From Planctomycetota bacterium (lineage in GTDB: Bacteria; Planctomycetota; Phycisphaerae; Sedimentisphaerales; Anaerobacaceae): a stretch of 64,000 nucleotides of DNA. The translations under genes were made by a program, and so were the position numbers. How positions within the stretch are numbered: position 1 is the first letter of the stretch; every line of letters begins with the position of its first letter. Below the pieces are notes generated by a model that was given only the letters and a program-made list of their open reading frames with translations, searched no databases and had not been told where the DNA came from. The DNA lies in assembly GCA_019456145.1 (NCBI GenBank), contig VRUL01000016.1, forward strand, positions 59,679 through 123,678, read 5' to 3'. Positions 54,826 to 62,836 of this stretch are shown here, in pieces.

Positions 54826-55449
54826 TTAATCAATTATTTCTCGACGCCTCGCGTCAAGCGTATTTAGCCTCGTCCTCTTGGTGCGGGTTACTTTCCTTCT
54901 CACCATCACCGCACCCAAAGCGAGCAGTAAGATCGTGGACGGTTCGGGAATTGGGTGCTGAGCCATCGTAAAGTTAAACCGGCCGGTGGTTGGAATATTA
55001 ATATCGACCTGAAGTGTAACCGCCTGGGTTTCGAGAACAGGTTGCGGTGCATAAAAATGCAGTATCTTAAAATCATCTGAAAACGAATGTGTGCCGAACT
55101 TTGTGCTTCCGGCAGTTCCGTCAACAAAAGTGCCGGTGCTTAGTAACTTCAGATCATAACCCGTCCAGGTTGTTCCTGTGGTATTCGTGATGGTCTTAAT
55201 GAGTGTAAAAGTTGAGGATGCATCAGTCTCACCACTTATTACGACTTGATCCCCTTTTGATGGTGGCAATGCCACAAGATTCTCATCCAGTGTCAACACA
55301 ACTGTCACAAAATCAAAGTTCCAATTGTGAAAATATCCATAAATATCGCCGGGAAAGTAGCAGTCAAAACTAACAATATCTGCCTGAACGATGCTACAAC
55401 CGAAGATTATTGCCCCCACAATGAGAATAAATGTGATTTTTGCCACCAT
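54826..55449 (-). CDS. PEP-CTERM sorted secreted protein
   Basis: 207 residues from ATG 55449 (GAGG upstream; GTG at 55455 is an alternative). Signal peptide, about 120 residues of beta-rich domain (DLKLLSTGTFVDGTAGSTKF), then the sorting tail: PIPEPSTILLLALGAVMV followed by RRK, i.e. P-E-P motif, hydrophobic helix and basic end. PEP-CTERM proteins are processed by exosortase; no exosortase gene lies in the window. Function of the main domain is unknown. Confidence 0.8.
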   Translation of the reverse strand: MVAKITFILIVGAIIFGCSIVQADIVSFDCYFPGDIYGYFHNWNFDFVTVVLTLDENLVALPPSKGDQVVISGETDASSTFTLIKTITNTTGTTWTGYDLKLLSTGTFVDGTAGSTKFGTHSFSDDFKILHFYAPQPVLETQAVTLQVDINIPTTGRFNFTMAQHPIPEPSTILLLALGAVMVRRKVTRTKRTRLNTLDARRREIID

Positions 55450-55641
55450 ACCCACCTCTTCACTCTATCTGTTTTTATACCCTCAAACCTCCATGTAGAC
55501 GACATATCATAAATTCCCTTAATAATAATTATACACTTGCCAAACAACCTTTCAAGGAAAAAAACAAAACATTACATTTTTAGCCAAAATTCCCTAATTC
55601 ATCACTAAATACTATGAACTATGTGCGATGAATTTATCTCA

Positions 55642-56742
55642 CTATATCTCTGAAAGCCAACCGTAAACAAACACAGCAAGGTCATGTTCATCAATAAAAT
55701 CGAAACTTATATCTGAAATGTCGTAGTCGGGATTGTAATTGTCATCCCCGGCAGAGCTCCCCCAGGCCGAACCAAAAAGTCTTAAGTCGTCAAAATCAAC
55801 CCGGCAGCTTTTGTCGAAATCCCCTTCAAATATTCTCGGGTAATAGTACAGCGGCTCGGAGCTCCCCTCGCTCGTCATCATAAAACCGCATGCAAAACCA
55901 CTTACAAAGCAGACCGCCTCGCACTGGTTCTCCTTAAGCAATGCCATAGAGCATTCGGGCCCCGCAAAGGCCTCCCAAAGGTTCGAATCGGCCGGCCTTT
56001 GCCATATCGATGCCGTCTCGTAATTGCGAACAATTACTTCTGTCCCCGCCGGCGAAATATCTCCGCCGCTCGCCCAGTCTCCTTTGTTTACGTAAAGCCA
56101 CGGAAGCTCGCACTTATACTCCATTGTTATTGTCGCCGTCGTCGAATGTGGATAGGCTGCCCGATACACCCTGGGATATGTGTCCTTTTTGGTGATGATA
56201 TAAATATCTTTAGTAACAGGGTCGACCATCAGCGTCTCGGCATTATGAGCGCCGTCTGGGTATCGCAGCGTTAGGGCCTCCACCCCCTCCAGGGTAACAT
56301 TGACCGGCGCCTGCTCCGAGTCGACCTCCGGCTCAGGTACTCGGTAGACTGTAATGGATGAAAACTCAGCGTCATTGTCTCCTATGTCACCGACGTAAAT
56401 GTAACAGATACCATCGACAGGCCCCGGCCCGACTGCTATGTCCTCCCAGTCCCTGTTTGTAGCACCCGAAAGATTGTATATACCCAGATGTGTCCCGTCC
56501 ATATTCATTGCGAAGATTCGTGCCGAATCACCCTTGTCATTATGTGTCCACAGAACGTAAGGATTCTTTCGGCTCCCCGCAAGGCCCGAGGCCTCATCTA
56601 AATCAGCCGACTGGATCGTCCCCGTCGAGTAGCCTGACTCAAATTCGGGACACAACGCGAAAACATCACCCGCCGAAACAAGCCGGCAAAGCACGATTGT
56701 AAGCCAGATGAATTTTTGGTACCTTGGAACAAAGAGGATCAT
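55642..56742 (-). CDS. secreted protein with dockerin-like tail
   Basis: 366 residues; a signal peptide is followed by a propeller-like domain (EASGLAGSRKNPYVLWTHND, IYVGDIGDNDAEFSSITVYR) resembling esterase-like phytase or YncE-type proteins. The C-terminus GDFDKSCRVDFDDLRLFGSA plus YDISDISFDFIDEHDLAVF looks like a pair of dockerin type I units with calcium-loop aspartates. The function is not recognised; catalytic residues were not identified. The ribosome binding site is weak. Confidence 0.7.
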   Translation of the reverse strand: MILFVPRYQKFIWLTIVLCRLVSAGDVFALCPEFESGYSTGTIQSADLDEASGLAGSRKNPYVLWTHNDKGDSARIFAMNMDGTHLGIYNLSGATNRDWEDIAVGPGPVDGICYIYVGDIGDNDAEFSSITVYRVPEPEVDSEQAPVNVTLEGVEALTLRYPDGAHNAETLMVDPVTKDIYIITKKDTYPRVYRAAYPHSTTATITMEYKCELPWLYVNKGDWASGGDISPAGTEVIVRNYETASIWQRPADSNLWEAFAGPECSMALLKENQCEAVCFVSGFACGFMMTSEGSSEPLYYYPRIFEGDFDKSCRVDFDDLRLFGSAWGSSAGDDNYNPDYDISDISFDFIDEHDLAVFVYGWLSEI

Positions 56743-56803
56743 AACTTATTATTACAAAAAGAATTACTGATAAATGCAAGGAAAAACCTTAAAGCATCTT
56801 CCG

Positions 56804-56878
56804 TATTTGAAATCCTTGGCCCGTTAGAAGTAAACGCCAAGGTGTTTGTCTATCTTCTAACAGGGCTGAAATGTGAAA
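56804..56878. repeat. structured intergenic repeat, copy 2
   Basis: Second copy of the element at 42053-42128. The outer arms GCCC-GTTAGAA/TTCTAAC-a-GGGC are kept. The inner arms differ in sequence (AAACGCC with GGTGTTT) but still pair, with one G:T. Flanks GAAATCC and GGGCTGAAAT are the same. It starts 62 bp upstream of the dockerin-tailed gene. Confidence 0.7.
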
Positions 56879-57118
56879 TTAACTTTTCATGAGATTCGAT
56901 TCACGTTTCACTATTCACGATTTCGACGACGGTCCTCCCTGCCTCATTTACAATAATTATTTATCAATTATCATTAATCACTTGCTTCCCTGGCAATGTC
57001 GGGGGTTGGCATTCCTGCGAAACTTGCCCCTTACCCAATTGGGAACAGGAATCTTGATCCAGTTGACTGTCGGAATCATTGAAATCGACCCGCATATTGT
57101 GGTACTATAGAGATTGTA

Positions 57119-57325
57119 GTGTGCAGGAGTAGACTTGCGAGTGAATTTGCCCGGAGCTTGGTGGATATAGGTTTTGGAGAACTGGGAGTGACCAGCTTGG
57201 TTTCTACTACGTCACCAGAAAACATTGCTTCACGCCGCGTCTTGGAGAAGGTCGGTTTCTCTTACGAAAGTGAAATATCTCTTAAGGGTAGAGTCAATGT
57301 TCTCTATAGGATCCACAAACGTTGA
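57119..57325 (+). pseudogene. GNAT acetyltransferase remnant (C-terminal third)
   Basis: The 68-codon frame encodes the end of a GNAT domain: a beta strand (LGVTSLVSTTSPEN), the helix IASRRVLEKVGFSYESEI and the final strand. The acetyl-CoA-binding part (Q/R-x-x-G-x-G/A) and everything before it is missing, and no upstream frame supplies it. No ribosome binding site. It is probably a decayed gene left after a rearrangement. Confidence 0.7.
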
Positions 57326-57473
57326 TTCCATGTAACATAACAGGCCACGGTTAGGTGTACTTTCTGATAAGAACGGCTATGCCGAGGAAAATCTCGAATG
57401 GCTCACATCGCCTACAGTAGTAATGGTTCCTGCCGACCGGAACAAAGGGATTAGGACAAGTTCTCAGTCCTGC

Positions 57474-57842
57474 TCACGGTGTAGTTTTTTGAATTTCGGG
57501 GCGTTTGGTTTGTTGAATCATTGTTTGTGCAGCCAACATATCAGTGGCAAAATGAAAAAGCGAATTAAGGCCGGCCGTTCTAAAAACGCCTTTGACGGGA
57601 AAACCAACCTTACACAAGATCAACTGACGCCCAATTCTGGATAGCGAATGACGCAAGATCAAGAGTCCTGAGAGACTTGAGGATGTTAACATCTCGATAT
57701 TGGCAAGACTTATTATTACGTTGTAGTCACTTTTACCAGATAGCTTTTTAATTACAATTTGAAGCTCGCGTTGCAGTTCCTGTTCGCCAGAGACAGCGAT
57801 GCAAATAACAGATGTCTTGTCTGTTAGATTATCAATCCACAT
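57474..57842 (-). CDS. STAS-domain protein (anti-sigma factor antagonist-like)
   Basis: 122 residues. The STAS fold is seen in VIISLANIEMLTSSSLSGLL, where the usual phosphorylatable Ser/Thr sits after the second strand (LTSSSLSG), and in the later LILCKVGFPVKGVFRTAGL. In SpoIIAA-like systems this residue is phosphorylated by a kinase-type anti-sigma factor. No kinase or sigma factor is adjacent. GAGGGG precedes ATG. An extra 25 residues at the C-terminus look disordered. Confidence 0.8.
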   Translation of the reverse strand: MWIDNLTDKTSVICIAVSGEQELQRELQIVIKKLSGKSDYNVIISLANIEMLTSSSLSGLLILRHSLSRIGRQLILCKVGFPVKGVFRTAGLNSLFHFATDMLAAQTMIQQTKRPEIQKTTP

Positions 57843-58592
57843 TATTTCACCCCTCGTATGCCCTCATGCAATCTGAGTCAGTTTCGCCTTTAATATCGGA
57901 ATGACTTTGAAAAACACTTCTGCTCTTGTCTAAAGTATACGCCGAAATTCTCCTATTGAGAAAAAAATAATCTCTGCAAGCTAAAAAACCTAATTTGGTC
58001 GGGTAAAATATAGCATAACACAGTATCAAGGCCGATTTAGCCATTTGTGTCTTAGCGGTTTTTGAGGCTGATTTATCAAATAAGGCTGTCCGATTACCTT
58101 CGAGACGAGATCGGCGATGCTACAATCGCAAAGTACACCTGAGAGCCAGTGTAGGAAATTCTGTAGAAGGCCTGATAAGGCAAAAAGGGCTGCGAACGCT
58201 TAAAGGGCTTATAACAGAGCACACGAACTCGTAAGGGCTATTAAGGATTGCTATAGTGTATGAAGGCAAGTCCAGATCATAGCGTGCCCGAGAATCTCGT
58301 AAGTACCCCACTGAGGGCCTTATAATCCTCCCAACCCCGCCCCACGCCTCCTTGCTGAAAGCCTTAGCGTCTTTTGCGTAAAAGCACAACCCTGCCTTTA
58401 ATAAAAACTCCAAAAGAACTCTGGCTCTTCTTCTCCGAATAAATTCAATGAACAATTTAATCAAAAAAGGTATTACCTCTGTAAGAACTTCTGACTGTTG
58501 CTGCAGCAAGTTTTTGGGTTGAAATATTGGTGTTCTGCGGTTAAGGTAGGTTGGCTACAATTATTAGACTATTTTATAAGGAGTGATTGAAA
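57843..58592. other. 750-bp gap without a supported gene
   Basis: Two minus-strand frames (57847-58044 and 58120-58509) lack ribosome binding sites and family resemblance. A possible -10 TATACT lies upstream of the STAS gene on the minus strand. No tRNA or known RNA fold recognised. Together with the neighbouring remnants this marks a decayed or non-coding region. Confidence 0.4.
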
Positions 58593-59448
58593 ATGACTGT
58601 ACGACGCTTATTTACGAGAAATGGTGATTCGGGTTGGATTTGGCGGATTGCTTGTTTTAGTTTGATTTTGATTGTTTTTGCTTGTGCTGCGGAGGGGGCG
58701 CGTAAGGCGGGTCGGCAAGATAAGCCGGTCGCGGCGAAAAAGCCGCTTAAGGGTAAATGGATTAAGCTTTTTAACGGGAAGGATCTTAAGGACTGGAAGA
58801 TTAAGATCAGGGGACATGAGTTGGGGGATAACTATGCCGATACTTTTCGGGTCCAGGAGGGGGTGCTTAAGGTTTGCTACGATAACTACGAGAAGTTCGA
58901 TAGTAAATTCGGGCATATTTTTTATAAGAACAAATTCTCGAGCTATCGGCTTCGTCTGGAATATCGGTTCGTGGGCAAGCAGACTCCGGGCGGGCCTGGA
59001 TGGGCGTTTCGCAATAGCGGGGCGATGCTGCACTGCCAGGCACCCGAGAGCATGGCTAAGAATCAGAGTTTTCCCGTATCTATCGAGGGGCAGTTGCTTG
59101 GCGGCAGCGGTACCGGCAAACGCTCGACTATGAATGCCGGGGACGCATGTGGTTATGAAGGGCAGGCTCATCAAGGCGCACTGCACTTCGTCGAAGTCCA
59201 AGACGTATCACGGCGATCAGTGGGTGAAGGTTGAATTCGAGGTGCACGGCAACGGTAAGATTAAGCATATCATTGACGGCCAGGTTGTCTTGGAATACGA
59301 GCAGCCTCAGCTTGATCCGGGAGACGGCGACGCTAAGAAGCTGATTAAGCAGGGCAAGGTAATGATAAGCCAGGGGTATATCTCGCTCCAGGCCGAGAGC
59401 CATCCGGTTGAGTTCCGAAAGGTCGAGATTCTTCGTTTGGAGCAGTGA
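58593..59448 (+). pseudogene. DUF1080 (3-keto-disaccharide hydrolase-type) protein, frameshifted
   Basis: The first frame (58593-59234) has AAGGAG at 9 nt, a signal peptide, WIKLFNGKDLKDWKIK, then FRNSGAMLHCQAPESM and FPVSIEGQLLGGSGTGKRST. Near 59130 the match jumps to another frame, which continues PGTHVVMKGRLIKAHCTSSK, KTYHGDQWVKVEFEVHG, QVVLEYEQPQLDPGDGDAKK and ISLQAESHPVEFRKVEIL, the standard DUF1080 end. Compared with the family about three residues (an N-x-C-T region) are missing at the junction, so a loss of 8 nt is the simplest explanation. Active DUF1080 proteins bind or cleave oxidised disaccharides. It could also be an assembly error. Confidence 0.8.
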
Positions 59449-59741
59449 TTCTCAAGTTAGGGCCAGATGATGAAGATTCGCTGCTGACAACCGCCGAGCA
59501 CGGTCATAGTTCGGAAAAAGGCCCGAATCTCGATAAAAAACGTTAAGGAAAATAAATCCGCATTCTTTCCACCATAATCCCCCAATTCGATTCTAAAAAC
59601 CGTTGTGACTTCTGCTTAAGTTTTTGTGAAAAGCATCGATAATAACTTGATAAGGCTGTTTTTGGAGCATCTTATTTGCGCTAAAAACCATAAGCTGATA
59701 TAGATTTTAGTGACTCTAAGTCGCTGATGGGAGTTAAAAGT

Positions 59742-60947
59742 ATGCAATTTCTGGTAAAAGATAAGAGTAAAACAAAAGCTGAACTCATCAGCGAATTAAC
59801 CCGACAGCGTGAAAACAATGAACAGATATTACAACAAAAAACACACCAACTCCGTGAACGAATCAAGGAGCTAAACTGCCTGTACGGAATTTCAAAACTT
59901 GTTGAAAGTAGTAGTGGTTCGTCGGATGAAATCCTCCAGGGAACAGTAAACCTGATCCCAATTTCCTGGCAGTATCCTGAAAGTACCTGTGCCAGAATCA
60001 TTATTGATGGGAAAGCCTTTGAGACCGGGAATTTCCAGGAAACAGTCTGGAAACAGGAGGCAAATATTAAAAAACATGGTAAGTTCATAGGCGCTCTGAA
60101 AGTTTATTATTTAGATCAGAAGCCCCAATCTGACGAAGGGCCTTTCCTGCAAGAGGAAAGAAATCTTATCGACGCGATTGCTGAACGCCTGGGACATGTC
60201 TTGGAACGTATAAACGCCGAAGCTGAATTGAAAGATTATCGTGAAAAAATGTTTCGGGCTGAACGTTTAGCATCGCTTGGGACTATAGGCTCGGCTTTAG
60301 CACACCAACTCAATCAACCCTTGAGTGTGATTCGCATGTCCATCCAGAAAACACTGCGGAATCTAAGTAAAACCGGCTGTCCCAGGATCGTCAAAGAAAT
60401 ACTTGATGACAGCCTCAACCAGCTTTCACAGGCAAGTTCAGTCGTTAAAGGTTTTCTTGCTTTAGGCCACACATCTTCCAAAAAAAATATTAGCAATATT
60501 AATATTTATAAGACTGTTATACAAACGACGGCCATATTTAATGAAATGGCAAAGAACGTTAAAATTAAATTGATTATTGATGATAGCCTGAAAATATTGC
60601 CGGATATTAAGGGTATAGCGGGTGAGATCGAGCAAATGTTCTTTATTCTGGTTCAAAATGCTATACAGGCTGCTAAACCAAATAAAAAACAATACTTTAA
60701 GATCAGCGGTAGTGTAAAAGAAGAACAGATTAAACTGGCTTTTTCAGATAACTGCGGCGGTATTGAGCCTGACAATTTTGACAAAATATTTGAGCCGTTC
60801 TTTACAACTAAGCCTGCTGATGAGGGAACCGGCCTTGGGCTTGCTATATTGCAGCAGATAGTAACAAATCATAACGGTAGCGTGCGAGTTGATAGTAAGT
60901 TTGGCCGGGGGACAACATTTTACACAACGTTCCCGATAAAGCGATAA
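59742..60947 (+). CDS. GAF-type sensor histidine kinase
   Basis: 401 residues from ATG 59742 (GGGAG 8 nt upstream; an ATG at 59727 is possible). A coiled-coil start is followed by a GAF-like sensor (about 45-155) with no membrane segment, so it is cytoplasmic. The phosphorylated His is at about residue 188 in SALAHQLNQPLSVIRMS. The ATPase domain has the N box FFILVQNAIQAAKPN, the G1/F box DNCGGIEPDNFDKIFEPFF and G2 EGTGLGLAILQQIV. It is followed 21 bp later by a FixJ-type regulator, a cognate pair. The signal is unknown. Confidence 0.92.
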   Translation: MQFLVKDKSKTKAELISELTRQRENNEQILQQKTHQLRERIKELNCLYGISKLVESSSGSSDEILQGTVNLIPISWQYPESTCARIIIDGKAFETGNFQETVWKQEANIKKHGKFIGALKVYYLDQKPQSDEGPFLQEERNLIDAIAERLGHVLERINAEAELKDYREKMFRAERLASLGTIGSALAHQLNQPLSVIRMSIQKTLRNLSKTGCPRIVKEILDDSLNQLSQASSVVKGFLALGHTSSKKNISNINIYKTVIQTTAIFNEMAKNVKIKLIIDDSLKILPDIKGIAGEIEQMFFILVQNAIQAAKPNKKQYFKISGSVKEEQIKLAFSDNCGGIEPDNFDKIFEPFFTTKPADEGTGLGLAILQQIVTNHNGSVRVDSKFGRGTTFYTTFPIKR

Positions 60948-60968
60948 TAACAAGGTGAATACATAAAT

Positions 60969-61586
60969 ATGGAAACAGCAACAAAACAAGCAAATATTTT
61001 CTTTGTAGATGATGAAGTTGGTATACGCAAGATCGTTCGGCTTACGCTGGAAGAAGAACTGCCGTGTTATGTAACATGCTTCGATAACGCCAAGGATTGC
61101 CTGGTAGCATTAAAGGAAGAACAGAGGCGATGCAGTCTGCTTATTACAGATATCAAGATGCCTGGGATGGATGGTATGACTCTGCTTACCAAGGTCAGGC
61201 AGTTACGGCCATTGTTACCGATTTTTATTATAACTGGTCATGGTGATGTTCCAATGGCGGTAAAGGCCCTTAAAATAGGAGCTTTGGATTTTATTGAAAA
61301 ACCTCTGGATGAGCATGTTTTACTCCCTGCAGTGGAAGCGGCTTTGAAACGAAGTGCCAACACTGAAGATCTGTCAGGCAAACCCCTGACAAATTCAGAA
61401 ACCAGGATTTTGCAACTTATCGCCGAAGGCAAAAGCAATTCTGAAATGGCTGCCTTTTTACACAGGTCAATCAGGACTATCGAAAGACATCGATACCAAC
61501 TTATGTTTAAGTTGAACGTTAGTAGTCCGGCAGAGTTGACTAAAGTAGCTCTTGCCTTAGGATTAACATCTCCAGAAATAAATTAG
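60969..61586 (+). CDS. FixJ/LuxR-type response regulator
   Basis: 205 residues. Receiver domain: acidic pair VDDE (13-16), phospho-accepting Asp-61 in LLITDIKMPGMDGM, Thr-89 in IITGHGDVPMAVKA and Lys-111 in FIEKPLDE. LuxR-type helix-turn-helix (about 143-200): LTNSETRILQLIAEGKSNSE, HRSIRTIERHRYQLMFKL. Closest in layout to FixJ/TodT-type regulators. It is transcribed with the kinase. The motif cluster directly downstream is a candidate target. Confidence 0.94.
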   Translation: METATKQANIFFVDDEVGIRKIVRLTLEEELPCYVTCFDNAKDCLVALKEEQRRCSLLITDIKMPGMDGMTLLTKVRQLRPLLPIFIITGHGDVPMAVKALKIGALDFIEKPLDEHVLLPAVEAALKRSANTEDLSGKPLTNSETRILQLIAEGKSNSEMAAFLHRSIRTIERHRYQLMFKLNVSSPAELTKVALALGLTSPEIN

Positions 61587-61643
61587 CTCCATATTTGAGC
61601 ATTCAACCTGTATTCTCAGACGTTCACTCCTCTTTTATCATTT

Positions 61644-61789
61644 TGACGGGATACGTATGCTCAAATGCGTACTTTCCGTCATCGAAAATTAGTAGAATCC
61701 GCCAAAATACGTAGTATCCGCCATTAAAAATGCGTAGCTTCCGTCATTAATCGCAGTCCATTTCAGGTCGAAATGGCGGAAGTAATAAA
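61644..61789. promoter_or_regulatory. cluster of six related 15-16 bp motifs
   Basis: Motifs of the type T-R-CGTA-n(2-3)-TCCGYCA occur four times directly (61666, 61689, 61708, 61731; spacings 23, 19, 23 bp) and twice inverted (61644-61658, TGACGGGATACGTAT; 61774-61789, TGGCGGAAGTAATAAA). Spacing near two helical turns fits cooperative regulator binding. They sit between the response regulator and cheW, in a gap of about 620 bp without genes. Confidence 0.55.
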
Positions 61790-62090
61790 GCATAGAGGGC
61801 ATTTGTCTCTCCCAGGCTTTTTTATTTGTTGCTCTTTTTAATTTTGATAGTGAGCTTTTGTTTCAGCCAATCGTCAAATGGTTGATCTCCTTAATGCGTA
61901 GCAAAGGGTTTCACTGTGCACTCTTTGCTGCGTGTCAATAATATGGCTCAACCCTACTGGGATTCTCAGCCAGTTAATATATATAAGGAAAAGATTTGTT
62001 ATGAATGAATAGATGTCAAATGTCGTGTGCGTTAAGTTTCCGCGTACTCTTAAAAGCGTGAAAAGACATTGTTACCCTGATTGAAAATGT

Positions 62091-62115
62091 CTTGGTGGGC
62101 TTGTTGCACACCAAG
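62091..62115 (+). promoter_or_regulatory. sigma54-like promoter overlapping an inverted repeat, upstream of cheW
   Basis: TGG-TGGG-CTTG-TTGCA places GG (62094-62095) and GC (62106-62107) exactly 10 nt apart, as sigma54 promoters need. The same bases form the inverted repeat CTTGGTG...CACCAAG, which could instead be an operator. The site is about 100 bp before the cheW start. Confidence 0.4.
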
Positions 62116-62209
62116 GTAAATTTAGGACCTGTCAAGTCTAAGTAGTAGCAAAAAGGGTGGCAATACTTTTAGGGTGGTTGTTAATAATATTAGTTTTGGG
62201 AGACATATC

Positions 62210-62836
62210 ATGTCAAATGTAGCAGCTCAAACTGAGCAATTGAACAGGGCGATTATGGAAAAGGAGGGTAAGTATCTTACCTTCGCTCTGGCAAATGAGG
62301 AGTACGGCCTGGAGATTTTGAAGGTCCGGGAGATTTTCGGTTATATGGACATAACCGCAGTTCCGCGGACACCGGCGTATGTAAAAGGAGTAATCAATCT
62401 GCGTGGACAGGTTATACCGGTAATCGACTTGCGGGCCAAGTTCGGTATGGAGACTACGGATGTTACCGAAGAGACCTGCATCATTGTTGTGGAGATAACT
62501 CAAGGCGACCAGAAGTACAGCACCGGCATTGTGGTCGACCATGTACAGGAGGTCCTGGATATAGCCGGTGAGGATATAGAGGAATCACCGCAGTTCGACT
62601 CTTCCGTTAATACTGAATTTATCCTCGGCATGGGCAAGATCGGCGACTCAGTCAAGATACTGCTTGATATCGACAAGGTATTGAACAGTGACGACCTTGC
62701 CAAATATGCCGATGCCCCAAAGCAAACTGCAGAAAAAGCCGCAAAGGCAATCGCACAGGATGCGGCAGAAGAAACTGATGCAAAGCAAGAGGTAAGTACT
62801 GATACAAGTACAGAGAAAGGAGATAAAGATGAATAG
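62210..62836 (+). CDS. cheW: chemotaxis coupling protein CheW
   Basis: 208 residues from ATG 62210, where GGGAGA lies 6 nt upstream (an upstream in-frame GTG at 62174 lacks a site). CheW domain: FALANEEYGLEILKVREIFG, VPRTPAYVKGVINLRGQVIP, VIDLRAKFGM and ILGMGKIGDSVKILLDID, complete. A 45-residue Ala/Glu/Lys-rich tail follows the domain. CheW links receptors to CheA. No CheA, receptor or flagellar gene is in view. Its end overlaps the next gene by 8 nt. Confidence 0.93.
   Translation: MSNVAAQTEQLNRAIMEKEGKYLTFALANEEYGLEILKVREIFGYMDITAVPRTPAYVKGVINLRGQVIPVIDLRAKFGMETTDVTEETCIIVVEITQGDQKYSTGIVVDHVQEVLDIAGEDIEESPQFDSSVNTEFILGMGKIGDSVKILLDIDKVLNSDDLAKYADAPKQTAEKAAKAIAQDAAEETDAKQEVSTDTSTEKGDKDE

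Noticed and set aside
57847..58509. Two minus-strand frames (65 and 129 codons) in the gene-poor gap
   Set aside because: Unusual composition, no ribosome binding site and no family resemblance; likely chance frames in non-coding DNA.
61644..61789. CRISPR-like array of short repeats
   Set aside because: Motifs are degenerate, 15-16 bp, partly inverted and separated by only a few bases, unlike CRISPR repeats and spacers.
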